Shown: positions 28,665 through 40,500 of the stretch, in pieces
Numbering within the stretch: position 1 is the first letter of the stretch
Layout: each line of letters begins with the position of its first letter
Origin: Mermis nigrescens
Taxonomy: Eukaryota; Nematoda; Enoplea; Mermithida; Mermithidae
DNA: 64,000 nt
NCBI GenBank assembly: GCA_036768485.1
Contig: JAVLUZ010000580.1
Location: 310,001 to 374,000 of the forward strand
Direction of reading: 5' to 3'
Notes under the pieces: generated by a model
Seen by the model: only the letters and a program-made list of their open reading frames with translations
The model's database searches: none
What the model was told of the DNA's origin: nothing
Made by a program: the position numbers and the translations under genes

Positions 28665-29144
28665 ATGCCGAATACGCTAAATCTGGAAGATGAATATCTG
28701 AAATTGCCAAATACTGCGCAATACAATCACCAAAAATTTCCAAGTATTGTATTTCGATTACCTCAGGCAACATTACTGATTTTCAGATCGGGTAAAATTG
28801 TATGCGTTGAAGCTAAAACTATACAAGAAGGCGAAAATACAATAAAGGCATTCACCCATATATCAAAGATGGATAATTTAATGTTGAAAATAAAGCCTGA
28901 ACTGTTCGTTGGCTCGGCTAACTTGGGATTTCGCATTGATCTTTGCAAATTTTATGAGATGGTAAATGGGAAATTCATGTACAAAGTAGAATTGTTTCCT
29001 GGTTTAGAATACAAATTTAGAAATGTAACCTCTTTGCTTTTTACAAGCGGAAAAATGATTCTTACAGGTGCAAAACACAAGCATGACGTGCAGATACTCT
29101 ATAAAATAGTCTCAACAATACTTGAACGATGCCAAATTAAATGA
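28665..29144 (+). CDS. Divergent TATA-binding-protein-like protein (159 aa)
   Basis: Intact intron-free frame. Two TBP half-repeats are visible. The first is about residues 4-70, with YNHQKFPSIVFRL and LLIFRSGKIVC. The second is 79-155, with PELFVGSANLGFRIDL, YKVELFPGLEYKF and LLFTSGKMILTGAK. The four phenylalanines that kink TATA DNA in TBP have counterparts at F25, F40, F111 and F126. Each repeat is two residues shorter at the stirrup than in cellular TBP. Start 28665 is chosen because the upstream open frame is only tandem repeat. Host TBP is extremely conserved, so this divergence argues for a viral, transposon or strongly diverged paralogous origin. TBP-like proteins are known in some large DNA viruses. 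It lies inside the gap of Polinton fragment P3. Confidence 0.75.
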   Translation: MPNTLNLEDEYLKLPNTAQYNHQKFPSIVFRLPQATLLIFRSGKIVCVEAKTIQEGENTIKAFTHISKMDNLMLKIKPELFVGSANLGFRIDLCKFYEMVNGKFMYKVELFPGLEYKFRNVTSLLFTSGKMILTGAKHKHDVQILYKIVSTILERCQIK

Positions 29145-29410
29145 TAATTTTCCAAACTTTACAAGAAATTTTCCAAACTTTACAAAAAAATTTTCAAACT
29201 TTACAAAAAAATTTACGAACTTTACAAAAAATTTTCCAAACTCTGCAAAAGTCCTATGCTTAAGCACGCAAAATTAATTCCAAACTCTGCAAAAATTTCC
29301 CAAAGTTTACAAAAAATTTTCCAAACTTAACAAAAAAAAATTCCAAATTTTACAAAAAAATTTCCAAACTCTACAAAATTTTTTTTAAACTTCACAAAAA
29401 CTTTTACAAG
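29145..29410 (+). repeat. About 20-bp tandem repeats downstream of TBP-like gene
   Basis: The same TTTCCAAACTTTACAAAAAA unit as upstream, about thirteen copies, beginning directly after the stop codon. An unrelated CCTATGCTTAAGCACG insert lies near 29260. Confidence 0.8.
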
Positions 29411-29787
29411 GGATATTCCAAATTTAGGCATCTTGATGGGCTGCGAGATCATTAATTTTACTCTTTCTAATCCTATTGTAAAAAATTGATTCGTCAATGT
29501 GCTAGTCAAATGCGTCGATAAATTTGTATCACGAAAAATGCTACGCTAATGTGCTTATTATTAGTTGATAAATTCCAAACAGGCTGCCAATGCGCAATAT
29601 TACCAGCTGCAAAAAATTACTTCGCCGATGCGCAATATTACTAATGCGTCACACTGCTTCGCCAATGCGCTATATTACTACCTAATTGTGTTTGTTTATA
29701 GGCTATTATAATCATGATGTTTCAGTCTATTATGCATTAAACGGCCAAACAAGCAGGTTATTAGTGGTGGAAAACCTCAATTTTTTT

Positions 29788-29821
<34 letters not shown>

Positions 29822-30060
29822 CACACTAGGTACATAGGTATCATGTATCATAAGTTGGCGCGAAGCAGACTGGATGGTGTTTGACTGGGTGGGCTGGACG
29901 CGCCTTCTCCCACATCCCTCATCATTGCGCTGCCAGGGCACAAGACACAAGATTTCACCATCACCGCCAATGCTATAAGATAGGTATATATTTTGTGTTG
30001 CGCCCCATGTGAATTCATGAACATTCTAAACTTTGAGCTCAGTACAGCTGAATAGGTTAA
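29411..30060. repeat. Non-coding with short repeats and a CA microsatellite
   Basis: TTCGCCAATGCGCAATATTAC-like units recur at about 29590, 29620 and 29660. A (CA)n run occupies about 29790-29826. No gene. Confidence 0.6.
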
Positions 30061-30780
30061 AAATAGGGAAAACAAACTTTTTCATATGCTCGCTTTACAC
30101 TACTTTACACTTTACACTAGTTTAACTTTGACTCTTAGAATAAAAAAAATTTCAGCATTATACAAAATGGATAAGATCAGTGACCCCCTATCTCCAGGGC
30201 CTACCTCGGCTTCCCTACCACTAGCTTTACACTTTACTTTACACTTTACACTAGTCCCCCACGAAATACAACAATACTCTCTTCTCCTTATGCACAAGGA
30301 CTGTGCAACTTATATTGCCTTTGTTTCGGAACAAGTTGTTTCGGAACCAACTGTTAATGTAGAACCCTTTTTCAGGACCCCCTTCTTGGTTCACTGACGA
30401 GGCTTAGCAGATGGCGGTTGTGGACATCCTCCCAGGGACTGATACCCCAAGCACACACACACACACACTGACAATGTTGTTTCGGAACAAGTTGTTTCGG
30501 AACCAACTGTTACTGTAAGAGAAAATGAAGCTCTCAAAGCTGATGCATTCATATTTATAAAATTGGTCAAAAATTAGGAAAAACTTTATCCCTAAGCTTG
30601 CTTTACACTACTTTACACTTTACACTAACATACCCCCCACAAAATACAACAATACTAGCTAGGATTGGGCAACTTATATTGCCTTTGTTTCGGAACAAGT
30701 TGTTTCGGAACCAGCTGTTACTGTAAAAAATCGATAAAATGTGGAGGAACCCCTTTTCAGGACCCCTTAGCCTTACTGGT
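30060..30780 (+). repeat. Direct repeat of a 200-300 bp segment
   Basis: Segments 30060-30380 and 30570-30775 share GCTTTACACTACTTTACACT, CACGAAATACAACAATACT-like sequence, TTATATTGCCTTTGTTTCGG and the paired GTTTCGGAACAAGTTG, GGAACCAACTG motifs. A third shorter piece is at 30477-30515, and a CA run at 30452-30467 separates them. Confidence 0.65.
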
Positions 30781-30943
30781 AGCTCCCCAGGCCCTCTTTA
30801 GGCTTACGGGTAGGTCCGGGCAGGTCCCCAACTCTTTTACTCCCTGGTGCGTTCTTGATTTTGGGCCAGGGAGCAGATCTGCCTATCTTATAACAGTACA
30901 ACGCTATAACGTTGCCCCCCCAGGGAAGCAGGGTATACTACTT

Positions 30944-31592
30944 AGGTTCAACAGGTTCATTCATTTCTTGCTTGGCTGTATGCAAAAATTTAGCGTCTGC
31001 TGCAGGTTCCTCGGCTCTCTCATCCTTAATTCCGAGCTGTAACGGCTTTTCAAGTTCCTGCTTAGCTGTTTGATACCTACGTGAAATTTGATTATATTGT
31101 AAAATTTTAGTGTCCATAGGTAAGGAATTATCGTTTAAAATATTCATCATTTCACGATCTAGATTTGACACGTACCTAGAAATGCTTTCATTTTCTCCCC
31201 GGGCAAGCTTGTGGGGGACTAAAATGATATCGTTTGTATGAATCATCATTTAATAATTGCATCTGCTAAAAGCTGCCCTGCTATTCCTAATATAGGCGCA
31301 AGTAAGGCAGGAAGGAAACCACCCTTTTGTACCGATATGTCCTTCCTCTCCTTCCTCTTTTTACTGACATATTTGGGGCAGATAGGTGGCGCAGCTGTAT
31401 CTTGAATTTACTCAATTTTTCGAACTCGATCGGTTTTAAAGGGACATTGCCATTCAATACGTTGAGTATACATTTGCACAAGCATAAAATTAGGTCCTTT
31501 TTGGCATGTTCTAATATTGCCTTACGTTGTTTAGGTTTTGCCTCAGACGACACGTCAATGTAAGTAGTAAGGCTGGACCTTTGAGCCATACA
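30944..31592 (-). pseudogene. Polinton 227-aa and pX-like gene fragments (copy P3)
   Basis: 31250-30944 corresponds to the N-terminal 95-100 residues of the 227-aa protein (NDIILVPHKLA, with an insertion of a few codons near AEEPAAD). 31592-31256 corresponds to the 113-aa pX-like gene, disrupted near its KKK stretch so that the hydrophobic end is out of frame. Gene order and strand match P1. Together with 27433-27887 this is one Polinton copy from which pVI-like and neighbouring sequence are missing. Confidence 0.75.
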
Positions 31593-32453
31593 ATTTTGAT
31601 GGGAATAACACAAACAGCTTAACACTAATGACTTACATAACATGCAACTCATACTGTAATGTGCAGCACAGAACTCGTACTGTAATGATTGCAGTATTCC
31701 AGCTCAACACTAATCTAGGCGTAAAAGCTTATAAGCTCTAGTAACAAAGTAAATATACATCAATGCTCTCTCTCTCCTAGAATGCAAACAACGAATCAAG
31801 CTTTCTAGCTAGAATGGAACATCTTATTAGCATTAGCTTTAGCGCACTAACTACACTAAATAGCTATTTGATGCGCTTAGTCACAATACTGTAATCGCAA
31901 TAAACGGCCAACATAGCTGATATGCACAAACACTCTGGCACAAGCCCTCACTCGCACATAATGCGTTAACACTAAAACACTATGAAATAAGCCAGGAGCT
32001 AAAGCAGCTAAGCAAACACCTGGCATAGGTACACCCACCACTGCACTGTTAAAAAGCCCCGCTCTGAGCAAAAAGTTTTCATTCCTCCATTACCTAGCCT
32101 GATCTCCACTGTAGAAAGTAGTATACTCGTATTAGACCATTTTACGTTATACACTTTCATGCATTAATTACCCATTAAAGACCCTGTTGCGTAGTTATCA
32201 TATAAATTAGCTGGAGCGTTGCTGCCCTATTTATTGTACCCTTTATAGCTTGTTTAGCCCCAGACACAATATTCAGCACACTCAATAATTGCCACATTTG
32301 GAGCTCTCCACACGGAGATCAAACTAAATTGTAAGTCAATTTCTTGCCGGTTTAAATATTTTGTGTGCTACCACTTTTAAACTGAATCCTACGCGTAACA
32401 CCACCAAACTACCTTCTCCATACCGAAGTAGGCTCCCAGCTAAAAAACAAACA

Positions 32454-33346
32454 ATGACTTCCTTAGATTTACGAGAACTGCAGGATCTTTTTGCACATAG
32501 TGCTGAAAATGTTACAAGAACTTTAGATAATGTATTGAACGCAGTGCAAAATCACTCACCTCTTTTATTAATGCAAACTCAACCACCACTTTTTTATGGT
32601 AATTCTAACGAAAATATCGCCGATTGGCTCTTACTTTTTAATCGGTTGACTAATGCACATAACCTAGACAAACAACGCAAAATCTCACTTTTGCCTAATG
32701 GCACTCACTTTCTTTAATCGTAGGGAGCAGGAGACACTAAACAACCCACAAACCTATCGACAATGGACTCATGAACTCAAAATTGAATTTCCTGTAGGTA
32801 GAGATGCAGCACTTAAAGAAATGCAGCTCATACACAGAACGCAACGACCAGGTGAAACAGTTTCCGAATTTGCAGTAGACATAAGAAACTTAGTGAAATC
32901 TGCTTACCCTTCTCTTAACACCGAACAGCGAGATACAGTTGCCAAAGGTGCTTTTCTGCGCGAATTAAAACCAGAAATTAAACGCTACACACTTTTAGGA
33001 AATGAACCACAAAATCTAGAAGAAGAAATTAGGAGAGCAACGCAACAAGAAATAGCAGAGCAGGCCTACAGCACAAATAATGAAATTAATGCAAAAAAAC
33101 ACTACACCAGAACTGAGCATCTTAACGGCTAACATGAACAACTTAACTAGGCAAATCGCTAATTTATATGTGCAATCACAGCAGGGCAACTGGCAATCTA
33201 AGGCACCCGTTAACTGCAACCAAGAGCCCTGGAACCGGGAAACTGGATCTTGGAACAGCCAGGGAAAGAATCGCTGCTGGAAGTGCGAAAAACTTGGCCA
33301 CCACGCATTAAAATGTCAGAATTCGAACCAAGTCTACCCGTACTAA
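32454..33346 (+). pseudogene. Gag with CCHC zinc knuckle, two frameshifts
   Basis: ATG at 32454 begins a capsid-like protein that passes through three frames (breaks near 32697 and 33110). The middle contains PETYRQW-like retrotransposon-gag sequence (NNPQTYRQWTHELKIEF) and the end a nucleocapsid knuckle CWKCEKLGHHALKC at about 33274-33315. It would assemble the retroelement particle and bind RNA. Confidence 0.75.
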
Positions 33347-34271
33347 TAATAATAATAATATGAGAGCACAGGAACCGAACAACACTAACAGCAATTTTAA
33401 CTTAAATAAATGGCAATCATGGCAAAATAGGCACACAAACGTACCCACAGTAAATACGGACTTGCAACAGCGGAGAGTATTTGCTATGCATGAGGAAAAT
33501 GACCAAAAAACGACTTTACATGAAATGTTAGTGATTTAGCACCGTCAAACAATCATTATTTTCATGAGATGCATCCAGAGAGCTCGAATTTTTGTGAAAT
33601 TGGTCCGGACAATTATGAGTTTCACGTGAATGCTATAATTTTGGAAGGGCATGGTGACTCTAGTGATCCAGGGTGGAAAACTCCTAACCTGTTAGATTGT
33701 TGCACCCTAGATTTGAGCACCCCTAGACAACAGAAGACAGACAATGTGCCCGTTGACCTAGGAGGGTTAGGTGATGAACGTTTTAAACAGAACATGAACA
33801 ATTATGAGCTGAACGAGAAAAACTGCCAGCAGCAGCATTCGTTTTTAAGGCAATTTTTGAGGCTTTTTGCCTTCATGTTGAATCACTTAAACTACATACA
33901 CCGCTAAACGCACTTTTTGAATTGCATATTTTTAACTTATTCACACACCTGGCATCTTGTTTGACTTTGCCTCAAATACGCACATATAACTTTTGTGGCC
34001 AACTGCAGAGTGGCTATACTCCAGATATTCCTCGAAAAGTTAACTGCATTCCGCCACTATTAAATTCCACTTAACGAAAAATTCAAGTTGAGATTTGGTA
34101 CCTAAAGATACACCTTACACTACAGAACCTGCAAAATGCTACATACATAATCGAACTATATGTACTAATACAGGTTTTCTAGGCAGTAATGGCATAGTTT
34201 TTGATGAAAGTACAATAACATCTGTTGCAACTACTGTCTGCACAGAAGTCTGACGAATTAAAACATGGGGC
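33347..34271. other. Retroelement internal region of unclear coding content
   Basis: An open plus frame at 33569-33907 (112 aa) shows no recognisable domain. The rest contains stops in all plus frames. It occupies the place where pol would be expected. Confidence 0.4.
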
Positions 34272-35636
34272 ATGCAGAAATTGACGGACAGACATAATGG
34301 ACTTTGGACAACTTCAAACAATCTAAGCATTGAATTCAGATGGTGTTGCAAAGATTACTGCAAAACAGCAATCAACTTTTTCATTGAACAAGGACACGTT
34401 GGCACAAGTGATGGCACTACACTTAGCTCGGACTTAGGAGACATTAGTGGTTGCCACCCACAACAAGGAAATTGCATAACTGATGACACAATAATAATCT
34501 GGGACTCGTATCCACTCAAATCATATTGTAAATTTGACAAGCTAGGGACTTTTAACGTGGACATCAGCTTCCCTTTTGTGATTGTCAAGGAACTGCAAGC
34601 AGGCTTTACCTTAACACAACCTACTTCACTTTGTGGACTGATGAGTGCCTACAGCACACTTCAAGGCACCATTATCAAAGTAAGCACAAGCCGTAACAGT
34701 TTCTTCCTTAAAACTCAATATGAACAAAAGCATTTGAAAGATGAAAGGAAACCACACTCAAGCACAAAGCAAACAAATGACCCAGAAAACGCTGAATTGC
34801 AGTACTTAGAACAACGCATACTGCAAATCGAACAAGAAGGATTCAAAAATCTTTGGCTCAAACTATGCAGATCAGCTCAAGGTGAACTAGACACAATTAT
34901 ACAAATATTACACATTGACCCAACCACAGGTAGCAGAATATTATTGAAACGAGCGGATATCCATACAGCTTTTGCTGGCGATGTACTCATGATATGGCCA
35001 TGCCATAGAGTTAACACAACTAAGATTTACTGGGATCACAAAGTGAAAAATACGTGTTATACAAACTTACCGCTTTAAGCTGGCGCACAAAGACTCTTTG
35101 TTAACCCTGGAGGCACTGACTTAACAATGTTTTCACAACAAATCCCGTGTGAAAATAGAATACAGAGCATTTTTAAGCATGGACAAAATTACTACTCAGC
35201 ACAAGGTATTGTACATGTCGCACAAACTCCGATTGAGCTAATTTGGACTGGAAACTGGACGCCATTCACCTTTAACTCACCTACATTATTTCATGAACTT
35301 GTAAGCAACGCATATGATGGCAACACTCACGAACTCAAACAAAAAATGGATCGAATTGTGAAATACACCTCACAACTCTCTGAAAATCCACAACTTATTT
35401 ATCAAAGTTTATCTCGAAGTGGATCTGCACTTAACAATGTCTTAGATTTTGGTCAGGAAAAATGTGAATATTTACTTGATAAAACTGCAGTTGGCACAAC
35501 TAATGCACTCAATCATTTGCTGCATGGGGTCTACCATGTCCTCATTAATCTATATGTGACTGTTTTAGTCATTCTCATTATAGTGTTAGCTCTCTACTTA
35601 GCTTACTGGCGATTTCTGAAAGTTTCTCAAGCATAG
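34272..35636 (+). pseudogene. Envelope-glycoprotein-like ORF with one internal stop
   Basis: Two frames, 34272-35078 and 35127-35636, are in the same phase and separated by a single TAA, so they were one gene. The product has many cysteines, a coiled-coil-like region (LQYLEQRILQIEQEGF, about residues 175-190) and a strong C-terminal membrane segment (LYVTVLVILIIVLALYLAYW) with a short tail, the plan of a class I or similar viral fusion protein. The exact family (errantivirus, chuvirus-like or other) cannot be settled by eye. No signal peptide is visible at the present start, so the N-terminus may be lost. Confidence 0.55.
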
Positions 35637-35839
35637 ATCTGAACGCAATAACTATCAACAAATGATAAATGAAGCTGGAACTGAACTTTCTTATATGACT
35701 CTATGCTCACAAAATACGCAAATCAAGCTAAAAAAGAAATGAATTAAAAAAGGATCCAAAAGCCTAGGACTTTTATGCGACAAGAAATCTGATGAAAAAC
35801 CAGGGACTGAATCACCGTTATCTATATCTAACATACTCA

Positions 35840-36209
35840 TTAAGATATCCAGCGAACACACTCCGTGCAATAATAGACACAGGATCTGAATCTTCTATCA
35901 TAAGTGAACAACTGTTTAATTTTTTTTCGGACCAGTGAATGACCTATTACCGCCAACTTATGACGTCACAACCCTCCTCACCTCCACTGGCACTGAAATA
36001 AAAAAACAAGGCAGACTATACTCATGGTGACTCTAGCTACAAACAACATTCCAGTGAATTTTTTGATTTGCAACCTGCCTACTATGATTAAACACAATAT
36101 AGACCGTATCTTAGGTTGTGATGCACTACAATTACTTGGTGATGTACTAATTAATATGCGTAATAGGACTGTTACTATTGAGGGACACAAGATCCCAAAT
36201 GCATACTGA
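35840..36209 (+). pseudogene. Retropepsin-like protease fragment 1
   Basis: RAIIDTGSESSIIS near 35865-35905 is the catalytic Asp-Thr-Gly region. After a frame change near 35935, RILGCDALQLLGDVLIN (36108-36160) is the C-terminal ILG-type motif. It lies downstream of the envelope-like gene, which is not the normal order. Confidence 0.6.
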
Positions 36210-36330
36210 CCGTGCGTCTATGCCATGGCATGAGGACAAACTAACTCAGGATCTTATACACCTTGAACCTATGAAGCCATTAAGTCGGATGTTGAGGATA
36301 AAACGAAAGTCACCATAGCAAGTTGTCCTA

Positions 36331-36973
36331 TTGACTTATGCAACCCAAAATAGGATAAACTGCTCATGCATAACAGTTTACATAAATGACATTCCACTAA
36401 AAGCAATGCTCAATACAGGGGGCTTCAGTTTGTGTAATATCGGCCCGCGCCTTAACTCACGTAGGAGTTTTTTCTTTTATAACACTAAGAGTTCGGGTAA
36501 TATCACTTACAAATATTATCCGAACTCTTAGTGTTATTATAGGGGTAGACAAAAACGCGCTTCCAATGATTAGCACTGTACTAGTTTCTCTAACGATTGC
36601 TAAGGTTGATAGACTTGTAACCTTTCACGTGCTTGAATATAGCTCATTCAATGTTCTCCTTGGTACTGACTTACTTTCAACCTACAATCGAGTAACATTT
36701 GACTTTCAGACAAAAACTATCACTCTTCGTGAAGGAATTGACATAGATTTTGTCTGTCACTCAGCTTCCACTTTATACACACCTAGAATCATAGTCTCTC
36801 TCAACGTTCTGATGACGGTAACAGCACAATCAGTAATAGAAATTTTAGGACATCCGACAAACTGGCCCAAAATACATAGAAGACCATATCACATAAGCTT
36901 CGAACCTCTCACTGAACTCACAAAACGCAGAGGACTTAGTTTTTATCCAACATTATGCAACAACACTCAATAA
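36331..36973 (+). pseudogene. Retropepsin-like protease fragment 2 (catalytic Asp changed)
   Basis: A second protease-like domain: KAMLNTGGFSL near 36400 has Asn where the catalytic Asp is expected, and NVLLGTDLLSTYNRVTFDF near 36650 is the C-terminal motif. A hairpin insertion (36476-36541) and a frame change split it. Confidence 0.5.
36476..36541. repeat. 26-bp hairpin inside protease fragment 2
   Basis: TATAACACTAAGAGTTCGGG and its complement CCGAACTCTTAGTGTTAT flank a 9-base loop CACTTACAA, with one mismatch. The arms are too long for chance. Confidence 0.75.
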
Positions 36974-37003
36974 TTGCCACACAATGCTAAAAGATACTAG
37001 TGT

Positions 37004-37390
37004 TAAAAGTATAGGTGTGAAGCGCCTAACTTGAGCGTTCTATTTTAAGCATAGCGTGAACCGCCATATCTCAGGCCATCCGAACTCCAGCGTTCTATTT
37101 AAAGCATGGCACGAAGCGCTGAATTTTGGGGCATACTACTACACTATAAAGCACGAAAGTATAGGTGCGAAGCGCCCCGAATTTCGGGGCATACTACTAC
37201 ACAATAAAGCACGAAAGTATAGGTGTGAAGCGCCGAATTTCGGACGTTCTATTCAAAGCATGGCACAAAGCGCCGAATTTCGGGCCATACTACTACACAA
37301 TAAATCAAGAAAGTATAGGTGCGAAGCGCCAAATTCGAGTGTTCTATTTCAAGCATTGCATGAAGAGCCGAACTCGAGCACAGATGATGA
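37004..37390 (+). repeat. Terminal repeat array of P2
   Basis: Alternating units: GCGTTCTATTT(T)AAGCAT...GCG and CATACTACTACACAATAAAG with AAAGTATAGGTGCGAAGCGC. The second motif recurs at about 37007, 37155, 37215 and 37310. P1 keeps a shorter version at 10300-10451. Confidence 0.75.
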
Positions 37391-37525
37391 CTCATGAGCA
37401 AGTGACAATGTCCAAAGTCCAAAAATTTCCACTTTTTTACAGTTTTCACCACACTACTGCTATCTCGAAACTATAAAAGAAGGGAACAAGTAGTAAAAAA
37501 CTATTCTCCAATATCCTCTGCTATT

Positions 37526-40500
37526 TTGAACCTCTCCATTTCGCTCTTGAAATCGTTTTTCATTCAAATAGATTCTGATGTGGAAATGAGTGATGAGTTG
37601 CAAACACAAGAAGCGTGCTGCATAAATGATGAAGCAATGCGGGAGGAGTGGGAAGACATTTTTGAAGTTGTGGACGAGTGGTATCCCCCAGATCATTTTT
37701 ATGAATCGGGCGAACCGGAGGCACAGCAAATTAAGCGATTCAATACCGGAGGTCGCTCATATTTGCTCAACTACTAGAATTTGGACAACCTAAACTTGGG
37801 ACGAGATTTGTCAGAAATTTTCAATGATGCGATTACAAAGATCATTAGTGATTCAAAGGACATAGTGGGTGTTCAGGTAACCCACCCAACCCCCAAGAAG
37901 CCAACCATCATTCCTTTTTGCAAAGGAGCAGAGATCAGCAGTGAACAAATTGTACATACTATTGAGCGCATTTTTCAGTCAAATGAGGAAGTTAAGCTCA
38001 TAAAGTCGAAAACTCGTATAAAGATTGTTCAGGTCAGCTCCCATGTGGCTCAGGACAACATAAACGTAAATTTGTCAATTTAGAATATGAAATGAAGGCG
38101 AAACGCTGCTTCGTAAAAATTAAGAACATCGATAATTTATGCCTGCCTAGGGCTCTAGTGGTAGCAAAAGCACGTGCTCTTCATATGGAAAAGCCCGATG
38201 ACGAAACTCTCAAATCAAAATACAGGGCAATATGTACGGGTGACGCAAATTGATACATGGTCCAACGAACTAGTGCAAAGGAGTTGATGAATCTTGCAGG
38301 TCTTTAAGATCACATGGGCCCTTGTGGCATACGTGAGCTGCAGGCATTGCAGGCTGCAATGCCGAATTTTTAAATTAAAGTATTAAGTGCCGATTTCTGT
38401 AACGCGATAATTTTTGAAGGACCATCTGCGGAAAATATTGTACATTTGTATAATAATAATAATCATTTTGACGTTATTGGTAGCATGGCGGGCTTTAAGA
38501 ATCATGGATATTTTGATGAACCATGTAAGAAAGGATACAATGTCAAGGATGGGCACCGATGCTCCCGAGTCTGTCCCTGCTGTCATGGACCTGTATGCCC
38601 AAACATTGCTCTGATAGACTGCAAGGATTGTGGCCGACTCTTTAGAGGCCAACAATGTTTCGAGAAATATAAAATGGTTGGAAAGAATAATCAATCTGTC
38701 TTTCAATGCATGAAACGTTGTCAACATTGCAACCGTCACATTAATAGAGCCGATAAAATAAGGAAACATAAATGTGGTCAGTTTTATTGCAAGATTTGTA
38801 AAACAGACGTACCTAAAAAAGATCATAAATGTTACATGAAACCGATAGAAATTGAAAAGGATGAAAAGAAAAACACAAAATACATGCTTTTCAATTTCAA
38901 AACACGCCAAGAAAAGATCTGTGGCAATGCAAAGGCAGGACTCCAATTGGAGCACAAGCCTAACTTATGCATAGCACATATAGTATGCATGAAGTGCAAG
39001 GGTAAACCGCTCGGATTCAGCGAATATTGCGCGAAAATCGCCGAATGTTTTTGGAAAATGACTGCGAAAATGAATTTTGCGATTTTTTATTTGGCCTCAA
39101 AAATGCTATAGCAATTGCACATTACGCGAAACGTTTTGATAGCCATTTTATCCTAAAATATGTTTTAAGCAAGCTATAGTACCCACAATAGTCACCCGTG
39201 GGCTTGAAATTATGAGTTTAACAGCAGGCTCTGTAAAATTAATTGATTCCTTTAGTTTCTTGCCAATGGCTTTATTGGCTTTACCAAAAACTTTCGATGA
39301 ACCTGAATTGAAAAAAGGATATTTACCGCATCTTTCCAACACGGCTGAAAACGAAAATTATGAGGGTGAGTGCCCGGATGCCTGGTACTACTCCCCAGCT
39401 ACAATGAATCCCAAGAGCCGAGAAAACTTTAACAATTGGCATCAAGAGCAGAAAGGCAAAATGTTCAATTTTAGGACCGAACTTTTGGCCTACTGCGAGT
39501 CGGATGTTGATATACTCCACCGGTGCTGCCTCAAATTTCAAAAATTATTTTAGGCTGAAACGGGCATTGACCCTTTTGAAACATCTTTAACCATCGCGAG
39601 CGCTTGCAATAAGGTTTTTAGATCAACTTATCTGCACCCAAATACAATAGACATTGTACCACATGGCAGCTATAGAAAATGAAAAAAGAATCAATTACCG
39701 CAATCAAATGGCTGAAATGGCTAAGCAAAACGCAAAAAATTCATATTAGGCATGCGCGCAACATGGGCGAGCAAAGAATATGAAATTATCGAGCTGACGG
39801 CATACATGAAAAGACTGAATATGAATTTAATGGGAGCTTCTGGCACGGCTGTCCAAAATGCATGAAAAAGCGAACAAAACTTACAGCCGACCATATAACG
39901 ACGGCTGAAGAGGCATAGGAAAACATGATAAGGCGACGCAAAAGAATAGAGGCGCAAGGGTTCACTGTGACTGAAATGTGGGAGTGCGAGCTAAATCAAG
40001 AGCTAAAATCGAATTTTGAAATGAATAAACTTTTCAGCTCAATCAAAATTGTGGACTTATTAGACTCCAGGGAAGCATTTTATGGTGGAAGAACAAATGT
40101 CATTAAATTGCTCGAAAAGATCTAATAGAATCAAAATAGGGCTCCCTGGAAAAAATAACTTAGAAGGACATATGCAGCTTGTACCCTACACATAACAAAT
40201 ACGGCATTTACCCTATTGTACATCCTCAGATTTTGACGGAAAACCTTTCAGAAATTTCGGCTAAAAAACGACCATATGAGGGACTAATTAAGGCCAAAAT
40301 TTTACCACCCAAAGACCTGTACCACCCAGTATTGCCATACAGATTCGGGGATAAATTATATTTCTCCTTATGCCGAACATGCACTGAAACGCATCAACAG
40401 GATTGATGTGAGCACACTGACGAAGGACGGGCGATAGTGGGTGCATGGGTGACGCTCATTGTGTACAAAGCATTAGAGTTGGGCTACAAAATTCTCGAAA

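Larger units (their letters stand above)
31593..36985 (+). mobile_element. LTR retroelement with gag, envelope-like ORF and protease (RT missing)
   Basis: Inserted next to P3 and ending just before P2. The 5' LTR probably lies within 31593-32340, with a TATAAATTAG near 32200. The 19-bp string CACTCAATAATTGCCACA occurs at about 32279 and again at 36965, the only remnant of a 3' LTR. Coding order is gag, unknown, envelope-like, protease. No reverse transcriptase or integrase motif was seen, so it is rearranged. Confidence 0.65.

Noticed and set aside
28430..29410. CRISPR-like array
   Set aside because: Units are contiguous, imperfect, AT-rich tandem repeats without unique spacers, in a eukaryotic setting.
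29848..30397. Short open frames near the CA microsatellite as host exons
   Set aside because: No conserved domain, low-complexity and repeat content.
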